From an uncultured Lachnospiraceae bacterium (GTDB lineage: Bacteria > Bacillota > Clostridia > Lachnospirales > Lachnospiraceae): DNA of 42,507 nt. Positions 1 to 7,400 of this stretch are shown here, one piece after another. How positions within the stretch are numbered: position 1 is the first letter of the stretch; each line of letters begins with the position of its first letter. The position numbers were made by a program, and so were the translations under genes. Under the pieces are notes generated by a model, which saw only the letters and a list, made by a program, of their open reading frames with translations, did not search any database and was not told the DNA's origin. Location of the stretch: assembly GCA_945864145.1 (NCBI GenBank), contig CAMBAN010000010.1, positions 1 to 42,507 of the forward strand, written 5' to 3'.

Positions 1-1
1 T

Positions 2-538
2 GCTGCTCTTTTTATTATTAATAAAATTCCTGTATTAAAACAACTGGCAAGCCTGTATGTGTGGGTATTTCGAGGAACTCCACTTTTGGTACAGTTATTT
101 ATCATATACTGGGGGATTTGTAACCCTGCAGGTATCAGTAAATGGATTGCGTGTATTGCGGCTTTGTCTCTGAATGTTGGAGCCTATTCTGCAGAAACTA
201 TCAGAGCTGCTATCCTTTCTATAGATAAAGGACAGTGGGAGGCAGGCTATTCTCTGTCCATGTCTTACCAACAGGCATTTTGGAGGATTATTGTACCACA
301 GGCAGCAAAGGTTTCTATTCCGCCACTGTTTAATACCTTTATCGGTCTGGTAAAAGATACTTCTTTGGCGTCCACCATAATGATTTCGGAAATGTTCAGA
401 AAATCGCAGGAGTTTGCATCAAGCTCTTTGGAATACCTGATTATTTATGCAGAGGTCGCATTGATTTATCTTGTATTTTGTACGGTATTAACAGGGGTAC
501 AAAAGTTAATCGAGAAGAAATTACGTGTCGGAAGGTAG
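2..538 (+). CDS. Polar amino acid ABC transporter permease (5' truncated)
   Basis: The reading frame is open from base 2 to the stop at 538, so the N-terminus lies outside the window. The visible part is the hydrophobic inner-membrane permease of a polar amino acid ABC importer (HisM/GlnP family). It shows the family motif FRGTPLLVQL near the start and the EAA loop (EAGYSLSM...QAFWRIIVPQA) that docks on the ATPase, followed by GLVKDTSLAS, typical of this family. Apparent membrane helices flank these loops. The next gene, 9 nt downstream, is the matching ATPase. Substrate (glutamine, cystine, arginine or similar) cannot be told from the sequence; the solute-binding protein is probably upstream of the window. 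Confidence 0.93.
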   Translation, partial: AALFIINKIPVLKQLASLYVWVFRGTPLLVQLFIIYWGICNPAGISKWIACIAALSLNVGAYSAETIRAAILSIDKGQWEAGYSLSMSYQQAFWRIIVPQAAKVSIPPLFNTFIGLVKDTSLASTIMISEMFRKSQEFASSSLEYLIIYAEVALIYLVFCTVLTGVQKLIEKKLRVGR

Positions 539-547
539 AGGAAAAGT

Positions 548-1291
548 ATGTACGCAATCCAGAATGTATATAAATCATTTGATGATAATCAGGTTTTAAA
601 GGGTGTATCTTTGGAGGTAGAAGAGCATAAAACAACAGTATTAATCGGTCCGTCCGGCTCTGGTAAGACGACGCTTTTACGCTGCTTCAATCTTTTGGAA
701 ATGCCTGATAGTGGTTCCATTGAGTTGAATGGAGCTTCCATGACCTTTCAGGGTGGAAAAAAAGCAAAATACAAGATGGAAGAAATCAAAAAGCTTCGTC
801 GCAAAACAGGGATGGTTTTTCAGAATTTCCAATTATTTCCACACATGACGGTGTTGGAAAATATTATGGAAGGACCTGTCACCGTATTAAAGAAAACAAA
901 AGAAGAAGCAAAAGAAGAAGCCCTGGAATTACTTGCCAAGGTTGGTCTTACGGAAAAGCAGAATGCCTATCCGCGAGAACTGTCAGGCGGGCAGCAACAG
1001 CGTATTGCGATTGCGAGAGCACTTGCCATGAAACCGGAGCTTTTACTTTTTGATGAGCCGACAAGTGCACTTGATCCGGAGCTTGAGGTAGAGGTACTGA
1101 ATCTTATCAGAAAGCTTGTAGAGGAAAAGCAGACAATTGTCATCATTACACATAAAATGTCTTTTGCAAGAGAAGTAGCAGATAAGGTGGCTTTTTTTGA
1201 CCAGGGTATCATTTTGAAGGAAGGTACCTTTGAAGAGTTAGAGCACAGTAACATTCCAAGGATTACTCAGTTCTTAAATATGCTGGAGTAG
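548..1291 (+). CDS. Polar amino acid ABC transporter ATP-binding protein
   Basis: This 247-residue cytoplasmic ATPase energises the upstream permease. It has Walker A GPSGSGKT (34-41), the signature LSGGQQQR (from 145), Walker B LLLFDEPTSALDP and the H-loop ITHKM. The length and the QNFQLFPHMTVLENI Q-loop region are typical of the GlnQ/HisP/TcyC group. It starts with ATG 9 nt after the permease stop, behind a short purine-rich Shine-Dalgarno (GAGGAAAAG). It is part of a two-gene import module, and no terminator separates it from the ECF genes that follow. Confidence 0.95.
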   Translation: MYAIQNVYKSFDDNQVLKGVSLEVEEHKTTVLIGPSGSGKTTLLRCFNLLEMPDSGSIELNGASMTFQGGKKAKYKMEEIKKLRRKTGMVFQNFQLFPHMTVLENIMEGPVTVLKKTKEEAKEEALELLAKVGLTEKQNAYPRELSGGQQQRIAIARALAMKPELLLFDEPTSALDPELEVEVLNLIRKLVEEKQTIVIITHKMSFAREVADKVAFFDQGIILKEGTFEELEHSNIPRITQFLNMLE

Positions 1292-1332
1292 ACTTGGCTG
1301 TACATATTTTCACACATAAGGAGGAGTATCAA

Positions 1333-1887
1333 ATGAATAAGAAATTTGGTATCAAAGAAGTGGTAGCAACAGGTATCGGAACAGCATTGTTCGTTGCATT
1401 GACAGAGGTGCAGATTCCATTAGGGTTCATTCCTAATACTGCTTTACAACCAAGAGCAGCATTGCTTGCATTTTTAGCGGCAATATTTGGTCCTGTAGTT
1501 GGTGGTTTGGTAGGCTTATTAGGACATGCTTTAGGAGATGCCTTATTCTATGGCAGCGTATGGTGGAGCTGGGTATTCCCGGATGCCGTATTTGGTATTT
1601 TAGTAGGTCTTTTTGCAGCAAAATATGCAATCAAAGACGGAGGCTTTGATAAGAAAGCAATTCTTTTATTTAATGCCGTACAGGTAATCGGCAATGCGAT
1701 TGCATGGATTGTTGTAGCACCGGTATTAGATATCATTATTTATGCAGAGCCTGCAAACAAAGTATTTGCACAAGGATTCTGGGCATTTTTAGGAAATATT
1801 ATTATTATTGCAATTTTAGGAACGCTTCTTGGAGCAGGCTATTCAAAAATCGGAGCTAAATCTTCAAGCTTAAGCAAAGAAGACTAA
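1333..1887 (+). CDS. ECF transporter S component (UPF0397 / PF07155-like)
   Basis: This is a 184-residue integral membrane protein with about five hydrophobic helices, the substrate-binding S component of an energy-coupling factor importer. Diagnostic stretches are FIPNTALQPRAALLAF, FGPVVGGLVGLLGHALGDAL and YGSVWWSWVFPDAVFG, which I recognise from the UPF0397 (ECF-ribofla_trS) family. An upstream in-frame TTG at 1294 would extend it, but the ATG at 1333 sits behind a strong AAGGAGGA and gives the usual MNKKFGIKEVV start, so I use it. The ATPase and T component follow at once, so this is a dedicated group I ECF system. The family's substrate is not certain and is left open. Confidence 0.88.
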   Translation: MNKKFGIKEVVATGIGTALFVALTEVQIPLGFIPNTALQPRAALLAFLAAIFGPVVGGLVGLLGHALGDALFYGSVWWSWVFPDAVFGILVGLFAAKYAIKDGGFDKKAILLFNAVQVIGNAIAWIVVAPVLDIIIYAEPANKVFAQGFWAFLGNIIIIAILGTLLGAGYSKIGAKSSSLSKED

Positions 1888-1894
1888 AGGAAGT

Positions 1895-3616
1895 ATGAGA
1901 CAAGTAGAACCAATTATTACATTTAAAGATTTTACATTTAAATATCGTGCGCAGGTAGAACCAACCTTATATGATATTAATCTTTCCATTTATCCGGGAG
2001 AGAAAATATTGATAGTTGGACCATCCGGTTCAGGAAAATCAACACTAGCTCATTGTATCAATGGGCTAGTGCCGTTTTCGTATAAGGGGGATATATCAGG
2101 CAGCTATGAAATCAAAGGACAGAATCCTCAAAAACTGGGTATCTTCGGTCTGTCTAAAATTGTAGGTACTGTTTTGCAGGACACAGATGGACAGTTTATT
2201 GGTTTGACAGTTGCAGAGGATATTGCCTTTGTACTGGAAAATGACAAAGTGCCACAGCCGGAAATGAAGCAACGTGTGCAGGACGTTGCAGAGCTGATGG
2301 ATGTGGATACACTATTAAAATGTGCACCAAGAGAGCTTTCCGGAGGACAAAAGCAACGTGTTTCCATGGCCGGTGTCATGATTGATGATGTAGATATTTT
2401 ATTATTTGACGAGCCACTGGCAAATCTTGACCCTGCAACAGGGAAAAAGACGATTGCTTTGATTGATAAAATCCAAAAAGAAAGGCCGGTTACGATTCTG
2501 ATTATCGAGCATCGCCTGGAGGACGCTTTATATAAGGATGTAGACCGCATTATAGTAATGTCTGAGGGACGCATTGTCGCAGATACGACACCGGATGAAC
2601 TGCTATCTGGAAATGTATTAGAGGAACATGGTATTCGTGAACCTTTATATTTATCAGCATTAAAACAGGCAGGCTGTCACATCCTTCCGGAAACGAAGCC
2701 TCAGCATATCGAAAGTATGGATTTATCACCTTATAAAGATAAGGTATTTGACTGGTTTCGCAGTGTTTCTTTAAAAAAGAAAGAAATATCTGAGGAAAGT
2801 GCATTAGAGATTAAGGACTTAGATTTTTCCTATGTATCGGGAAAACCAATTTTGCAGGATATTCATTTTACGATTAAGAAGGGTGAAATGGTCAGTATAG
2901 TCGGTAAAAATGGTGCAGGAAAGTCGACACTTTCCAACTTGATTTGTGGTTTTATGCAGCCGGACAGGGGCAGTATGCTTTTGCAGGGACAGGATATCAG
3001 CACTTTGTCTATCAAAGAACGCGGAGAAAAAATTGGTTTTGTTATGCAAAATCCAAATCAAATGATTAGCAAGCCTATGATTTTTGATGAAGTAGCATTA
3101 GGTTTAAGAGTAAGAGGCGTTTCGGAGGATGAGGTAAAGGAAAGAGTATATGAAACTCTAAAAATTTGCGGCTTGTATCCTTTTAGAAACTGGCCTGTTT
3201 CTGCATTGAGCTTTGGCCAGAAAAAACGTGTGACCATTGCATCCATTTTAGTAATGAATCCGGATATTTTGATTTTAGATGAACCGACTGCAGGACAGGA
3301 TTATAAGCATTATACCGAGATTGTGGAGTTTTTAAAGCAAATCAATGGGCAATTCGGTATTACGATTTTAATGATTACTCATGATATGCACCTTATGCTT
3401 GAATATACAGACCGTGCGATTGTACTGGCAGATGGGAAAATCATTGCAGATGATATACCTGCAAAAGTATTAACCAACGAAGAGATTGCACAAAAAGCAT
3501 ATTTAAAAAAGACTTCTTTATATGATTTGGCAGTAAATTGTGGTATTGAGGCGGTATCTGATTTTGTGGAATGCTTTATTCAGTATGACAGAGAAAAAAG
3601 GAAGGAAAGGAACTGA
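1895..3616 (+). CDS. ECF transporter ATPase with two fused ABC domains
   Basis: A 573-residue tandem ATPase corresponding to EcfA1 and EcfA2 in one chain. Domain 1 has Walker A GPSGSGKST (42-50), signature LSGGQKQR and Walker B DILLFDEPLANLDP. Domain 2 has Walker A GKNGAGKST (337-345), a variant signature LSFGQKKR and Walker B DILILDEPTAGQD. An interdomain linker of roughly residues 245-310 has no obvious motif, as in the DUF3744-type group that travels with UPF0397 S components. It begins 7 nt after the S gene and ends 2 nt before the T gene, consistent with translational coupling. It powers import by the neighbouring S and T subunits. Confidence 0.93.
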   Translation: MRQVEPIITFKDFTFKYRAQVEPTLYDINLSIYPGEKILIVGPSGSGKSTLAHCINGLVPFSYKGDISGSYEIKGQNPQKLGIFGLSKIVGTVLQDTDGQFIGLTVAEDIAFVLENDKVPQPEMKQRVQDVAELMDVDTLLKCAPRELSGGQKQRVSMAGVMIDDVDILLFDEPLANLDPATGKKTIALIDKIQKERPVTILIIEHRLEDALYKDVDRIIVMSEGRIVADTTPDELLSGNVLEEHGIREPLYLSALKQAGCHILPETKPQHIESMDLSPYKDKVFDWFRSVSLKKKEISEESALEIKDLDFSYVSGKPILQDIHFTIKKGEMVSIVGKNGAGKSTLSNLICGFMQPDRGSMLLQGQDISTLSIKERGEKIGFVMQNPNQMISKPMIFDEVALGLRVRGVSEDEVKERVYETLKICGLYPFRNWPVSALSFGQKKRVTIASILVMNPDILILDEPTAGQDYKHYTEIVEFLKQINGQFGITILMITHDMHLMLEYTDRAIVLADGKIIADDIPAKVLTNEEIAQKAYLKKTSLYDLAVNCGIEAVSDFVECFIQYDREKRKERN

Positions 3617-3618
3617 TT

Positions 3619-4443
3619 ATGTCCAGAGTATTAAGTTATGAGGAAAAGGATACGTGGATACACAGATTAAGTGGTGTGACGAAACTGGTATTTTTCCTTT
3701 TGTGGTCAATCACAAGTATGCTTTCCTATGATACAAGAGTATTGGTAGTCATGCTGATATGCAGCCTTTTGATTTTCAGAATGTCCAGAACAGAGTGGAG
3801 ACAAGTAGGAACAGTATTTAAATTCATCATGTTGTTTTTAGTAATTAATCTGCTTGCTATCTATGTTTTTTCACCGGACCAGGGTGCAAAGATATATGGC
3901 TCATCGACACCGCTGTTTGGCGATACCGGTAGATATGCATTGACAAAGGAACAGTTATTTTATGAGTGCAATGTCATGATAAAATATCTGACAGTAATTC
4001 CTGCTGTATTTATGTTCATTGTAACGACAAATCCGAGTGAATTTGCCGCATCTTTAAATAAAGTAGGCATTCATTACAATATAGGTTATTCTTTAGCAAT
4101 TGCCTTACGTTATATACCGGATGTACAGGATGAATATAAAAAAATTAAACATGCGCAGGAAGCAAGAGGAATCGAGATGTCCTCAAAGGCATCTTTAAAG
4201 GATAGAATAAAAAGTACTTCCGCGATTTTGTTTCCGTTGATATTTTCCAGCATGGATAGAATAGATATTATCAGTAATGCCATGGAGCTACGCGGCTATG
4301 GAAAACATAAAGAACGTACCTGGTATTCGGAAAGAGCATTGCAAAGAAATGACTATATTGTTTTAATAGTGACAATTTTATTTTCTGTTGTGGCGTTGGT
4401 GATTACCTTCCATGACGGCAGCAGGTTTTATAATCCGTTTTAA
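3619..4443 (+). CDS. ECF transporter T component (CbiQ/EcfT family)
   Basis: A 274-residue membrane protein that scaffolds the S subunit onto the ATPase. It has hydrophobic helices near the N-terminus, the middle and the C-terminus, and two Ala-Arg-Gly-type coupling motifs (AQEARGIEM and AMELRGYG) that insert into the ATPase domains in EcfT/CbiQ proteins. The ATG follows the ATPase stop by 2 nt, with GGAAAGGAA as ribosome-binding site inside the previous gene. It is the last gene of the transport block, and a strong terminator begins 10 nt after its stop. Confidence 0.9.
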   Translation: MSRVLSYEEKDTWIHRLSGVTKLVFFLLWSITSMLSYDTRVLVVMLICSLLIFRMSRTEWRQVGTVFKFIMLFLVINLLAIYVFSPDQGAKIYGSSTPLFGDTGRYALTKEQLFYECNVMIKYLTVIPAVFMFIVTTNPSEFAASLNKVGIHYNIGYSLAIALRYIPDVQDEYKKIKHAQEARGIEMSSKASLKDRIKSTSAILFPLIFSSMDRIDIISNAMELRGYGKHKERTWYSERALQRNDYIVLIVTILFSVVALVITFHDGSRFYNPF

Positions 4444-4452
4444 TCTAATTTT

Positions 4453-4497
4453 CAGCATCGATATTATTCAAAAAATAATATGGATGCTGTTTTTTTA
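4453..4497 (+). terminator. Intrinsic terminator after the ECF transporter operon
   Basis: A 16-nt arm starting CAGCATC (4453-4468) pairs with 4474-4489 with one G/G mismatch around a 5-nt loop, followed by a run of seven T. This closes the transport operon. Confidence 0.92.
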
Positions 4498-4510
4498 TGA
4501 AGCGGTTCTA

Positions 4511-4539
4511 TTGACAAATATATCCATAAATGCTATATT
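4511..4539 (+). promoter_or_regulatory. Sigma-A promoter, extended -10, for the SGNH hydrolase
   Basis: A perfect -35 TTGACA (4511-4516) is followed after exactly 17 nt by TATATT (4534-4539), preceded by TGC (4531-4533), an extended -10. Transcription should start near 4546, leaving a leader of about 120 nt before the gene. Confidence 0.85.
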
Positions 4540-4668
4540 CATATCAAATTAATAGGAAAACTAGGGATAAGATTACATTGCTACGTTTCAAAACGCTTTG
4601 AAAATGAATTGCACGCGGCAGGTTTCACTTGTAGCTTAGGGCTTGCAGGCTGTGAGAAAGGCATGGTT

Positions 4669-5298
4669 ATGAAGATGAAAGAGATATTATGTTTTGGAGA
4701 TTCGAATACTTACGGTTTAATACCGGGGACGAAGGATAGATATGACTGGAAGACAAGATGGACAGGCATTGTAGGAGAAAAAATGAAAGAAAAAGGTTAT
4801 GTGCTTTCAGAGGAAGGCTTATGTGGAAGGACAACAATCTTTGATGATCCATTGCGTGCGGGCAGAAGAGGAACAGAGCTGTTACCTGTGCTGTTAGAAA
4901 CACATAAACCTGACATCGTTGTCATTATGCTGGGGACTAATGATTGTAAGATACATTATGATGCCTCACCGGAGCTGATTGGACTTGGCGCTAAAAAGCT
5001 GGTGGAGCAGGTACAAAGTAATCGTGCTGATGCAAAAATCGTGTTAGTATCTCCTATAGCATTAGGAGATGGCGTCGGAGAAGAAGGCTATGACCCTGAG
5101 TTTGATGAGAATTCTGTAGAGAGGTCAAAAAAACTACCAAAAGTATTTGCTAATGTGGCAAGAGAAAAGCAAATTGCATTTCTTGCTGCTTCCGATTTTG
5201 CATTACCGAGTAAGGCGGACCGGGAGCATATGGATGAAACTGGACATGCACAGTTTGCAGAAGCAGTAATTGAAAAGCTGTCACAGTTAATAGTATGA
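4669..5298 (+). CDS. SGNH/GDSL-family hydrolase (arylesterase/acyltransferase type)
   Basis: A 209-residue, apparently cytoplasmic SGNH hydrolase with no signal peptide. Block I is CFGDSNTYG with nucleophile Ser12, block III is GTND (Asn91), and the C-terminal pair is Asp184/His187. The overall pattern (RWTGIV, EGLCGRTT, VVIMLGTND, VLVSP) resembles the Mycobacterium smegmatis MsAcT-like esterase/acyltransferase group. Starts at 4609 (TTG), 4663, 4669 and 4675 are possible; GAGAAAGG at 4654-4661 is best spaced for 4669. It has its own promoter and a terminator region behind it, so it is probably monocistronic. The natural substrate is unknown and there is no sign of a flagellar role. Confidence 0.88.
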   Translation: MKMKEILCFGDSNTYGLIPGTKDRYDWKTRWTGIVGEKMKEKGYVLSEEGLCGRTTIFDDPLRAGRRGTELLPVLLETHKPDIVVIMLGTNDCKIHYDASPELIGLGAKKLVEQVQSNRADAKIVLVSPIALGDGVGEEGYDPEFDENSVERSKKLPKVFANVAREKQIAFLAASDFALPSKADREHMDETGHAQFAEAVIEKLSQLIV

Positions 5299-5319
5299 AA
5301 AGAATTTATTGACATATAA

Positions 5320-5640
5320 GGCAGAGGGAAAGAGTAAAAAGATTATAATCCTTCTGCCCGGTCAGAGGTAGAGAGTAAAAATTACGATTTCCCTCTGCCT
5401 GAAAAAGAGAAAAAACAGTGGTGGAGTCAGAGGGAAAAGACGAAAAATACGCTTACCCTCTGACTTTTTTTCATGCAAAGGGATGAAAGGCAGAGGGAAG
5501 AAGCAAAAACAGTGACAAACATCTGCCATTATTATCAGAAGAAATTGCAAAAAGCAGAGGGAAAATCAAAAAAAGGCAAGTAAGGGTGATTAAAGAGCAT
5601 CATGAAGTGAAAATCGGGCAGAGGGAAAAGACGAAAAAGC
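5320..5640 (+). repeat. Array of six degenerate GCAGAGGG repeats
   Basis: Six copies of a purine-rich motif, roughly GGCAGAGGGAAAAGACGAAA, begin at 5320, 5361, 5426, 5489, 5553 and 5617. The last four intervals are 65, 63, 64 and 64 nt while the intervening sequence is not conserved. Copies 1 to 4 have an inverted partner 20-25 nt downstream, so each can fold: copy 1 pairs 5320-5328 with 5350-5358 (one G-U), copy 2 pairs 5363-5368 with 5392-5397, copy 3 is a perfect stem, and copy 4 pairs 5489-5494 with 5522-5527. Copies 5 and 6 lack a partner. Function is unknown. Confidence 0.8.
5425..5471 (+). terminator. Terminator formed by the third GCAGAGGG-type repeat
   Basis: AGTCAGAGGG (5425-5434) pairs perfectly with CCCTCTGACT (5456-5465) around a 21-nt loop, followed by a run of seven T (5465-5471). 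It would stop transcripts from the SGNH gene before the flagellar promoter. The loop is longer than usual. Confidence 0.65.
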
Positions 5641-5929
5641 AGTAGTACGGGGGAAATGTGCTAAAAGACCACTAAGACAGCTTAAATCACAACTACTTAT
5701 CTGTAAATCGAAGGAAATTAGAACGAATCTGAAGAATTTTCACCACTAAGATTGCACAAAATAGGTCGGCTTATCCGTAATACAAAACAAGTATCAATTT
5801 TGGGGATATCGAGGGCTCTTATTACATTCAAAAAAAGACTAATAAAGAAATAAGGAAAGAAAATATTCTGAAAAAAGCAAGAATTAACGGATAGGTTTAC
5901 ATATCATTTAAAAAATAATAAAAAATTAC
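5641..5929. other. Gene-free A+T-rich stretch upstream of the flagellar promoter
   Basis: I see no credible coding sequence, RNA gene or riboswitch here. The only internal structure noticed is a 10-nt direct repeat ACCACTAAGA at 5668-5677 and 5742-5751, 74 nt apart, which could be regulator sites or chance. Confidence 0.6.
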
Positions 5930-5957
5930 TTGTAATTATCTGAAAATACTTTATAAT
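5930..5957 (+). promoter_or_regulatory. Main sigma-A promoter of the flagellar operon
   Basis: TTGTAA (5930-5935) and a perfect TATAAT (5952-5957) are separated by 16 nt in a very A+T-rich setting. The predicted start near 5964 gives a leader of about 107 nt before flgB. No sigma-28 consensus was seen here, which fits an early (class I/II) operon. Confidence 0.75.
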
Positions 5958-6071
5958 AATATATGAAGTAGATAAATTATGTAAATTTACAGTACAATTT
6001 TAAAAAAGAAAATGTATACCACGATAAGGGTGAGTGATATTTTCTTTCAGAAAACAAGGAGGAGGAATAGC

Positions 6072-6461
6072 ATGTTTAGTTCAAATGCCTTTGATTATGT
6101 GAATACGTTGGGGACAGCATTAGATGCAACTGCGCTGAGAAATGAAATCATTTCAAACAACATTGCCAATGTAGATACTCCAGAGTACAAAAGAAAAGAC
6201 ATCCGTTTTGAAACTGAATTAAAACAGGCATTTTTACGTTCCGATGACAGCACTGTAGATGCAACGGTAAAACACCTGGATTTGCGCGAATTAGAACCCG
6301 AAGTATATACAGATTATGCAGAACTTTCCTATCGTTATGATGGAAACAATGTAGATATCGATAATGAGAACGTAATTTTGGCAAAAAATCAGATTAAGTA
6401 TAACGGTCTTATGGCTAGCGTAAATAAGGAATTTTCAAATCTGAAGAGAGTTATGAATTAA
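6072..6461 (+). CDS. flgB: Flagellar basal-body rod protein FlgB
   Basis: A 129-residue proximal rod subunit, exported through the flagellar type III apparatus and assembled in the periplasm-equivalent/wall zone. The N-terminal rod signature is clear (LRNEIISNNIANVDTPEYKRK), followed by the usual DGNNVDIDNENVILAKNQIKY C-terminal segment. An upstream in-frame start exists at 6012, but the ATG at 6072 has AAGGAGGAGG 5-10 nt upstream and gives the family-standard length. It is the first gene of the flagellar operon; flgC follows after 15 nt. Confidence 0.97.
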   Translation: MFSSNAFDYVNTLGTALDATALRNEIISNNIANVDTPEYKRKDIRFETELKQAFLRSDDSTVDATVKHLDLRELEPEVYTDYAELSYRYDGNNVDIDNENVILAKNQIKYNGLMASVNKEFSNLKRVMN

Positions 6462-6476
6462 AAAGGAGAGTAGGGT

Positions 6477-6971
6477 ATGGGTATATTTGATTCTTTTGAC
6501 ATCAATTCATCCGGTATGTCTGCACAGCGCTATCGAATGGATATTATTTCTCAGAATGTAGCCAATGCAGAAACAACAAGGACAGAGGATGGTACACCTT
6601 ATGTAAGAAAGGTAGTTACCTTTGAAGAAAAAACAGATGCGAAAAACAGACAGTTTTCTCATGTATTGGACAGCGCCTTCAGTAATTTAAGCGGCAGACC
6701 TATTGGATATACCAATTCTGCAGAGTTAACTTCTCAGGGTAAGGGCGTAAAAATCGGAGAGGTAACAGAAGATACCTGGACAGAAATGAATATGGTATAT
6801 GATCCAACACATCCGGATGCAGATGAAAATGGTTACGTAACTTATCCGAATGTAAATACAATTACAGAAATGACAAACCTGATTGATGCCAGCAGAAGCT
6901 ATGAGGCAAATGCGACAGCCTTTGAAGCAAGCAAATCGATGGCATTAAAGGGACTTGAAATGGCAAATTAA
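6477..6971 (+). CDS. flgC: Flagellar basal-body rod protein FlgC
   Basis: A 164-residue rod subunit. The N-terminus has the rod/hook family motif MSAQRYRMDIISQNVANAET and the C-terminus the helical MTNLIDASRSYEANATAFE segment that pairs with the N-terminus in the coiled coil of the rod. At 164 residues it is a little longer than many FlgC proteins (about 135-150). RBS AAAGGAGAG lies upstream of the ATG. It sits in the conserved flgB-flgC-fliE order. Confidence 0.97.
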   Translation: MGIFDSFDINSSGMSAQRYRMDIISQNVANAETTRTEDGTPYVRKVVTFEEKTDAKNRQFSHVLDSAFSNLSGRPIGYTNSAELTSQGKGVKIGEVTEDTWTEMNMVYDPTHPDADENGYVTYPNVNTITEMTNLIDASRSYEANATAFEASKSMALKGLEMAN

Positions 6972-6987
6972 TGAGGGGGCATAAAAA

Positions 6988-7326
6988 GTGACAATAACGT
7001 CAGCAAATGATATCAAAGAATTATATAACGTCAGCTCTGATGCAATAAAGAACAGCTTATGGAACAATAATACAGAAGCAGCAGATACTGATGATAAAAA
7101 TATGTTTCAGACAATTTTCAATGCAGCAGTAGATAATATCGATGAAACAAACGGATATTTATCTGATCAGGAAAATGAAGAATTGAAATTAGCAATGGGT
7201 ATTACAGATAATACACATGATTTATCAATTGCCATGCAGAAGGCAGAAACAGCATTACAGTATACAATCGCAGTAAGAGATAAACTGTTATCCGCATATA
7301 ACGAAATTATGCAGATGCAGGCATAA
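6988..7326 (+). CDS. fliE: Flagellar hook-basal body complex protein FliE
   Basis: A 112-residue adaptor between the MS ring and the rod. The C-terminal half shows the FliE pattern (DLSIAMQKAETALQYTIAVRDKLLSAYNEIMQMQ). It starts with GTG, supported by GAGGGGG 8 nt upstream, and lies 16 nt after flgC. The N-terminal part is poorly conserved, as usual for the family. Confidence 0.95.
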   Translation: MTITSANDIKELYNVSSDAIKNSLWNNNTEAADTDDKNMFQTIFNAAVDNIDETNGYLSDQENEELKLAMGITDNTHDLSIAMQKAETALQYTIAVRDKLLSAYNEIMQMQA

Positions 7327-7400
7327 GCGACACAAAAGAGGCAGGGAGATAGACAGTATAAGGCAGGGAATACAGGCCAAGCAAGAAGGAGAGACCCACG

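Noticed and set aside
1294-1332. Upstream TTG start extending the ECF S component by 13 residues
   Set aside because: No ribosome-binding site precedes it, and the extension covers the strong AAGGAGGA of the ATG at 1333.
5299-5640. CRISPR-like repeat-spacer pattern upstream of flgB
   Set aside because: The repeats are degenerate, only about 20 nt, with spacers of about 44 nt and no cas genes; copies 1 to 4 have inverted partners extending into the spacers, unlike CRISPR.
5640-6071. c-di-GMP riboswitch in the flagellar leader
   Set aside because: Such riboswitches occur upstream of flagellar operons in Clostridia, but none of the conserved GEMM core words are visible here.
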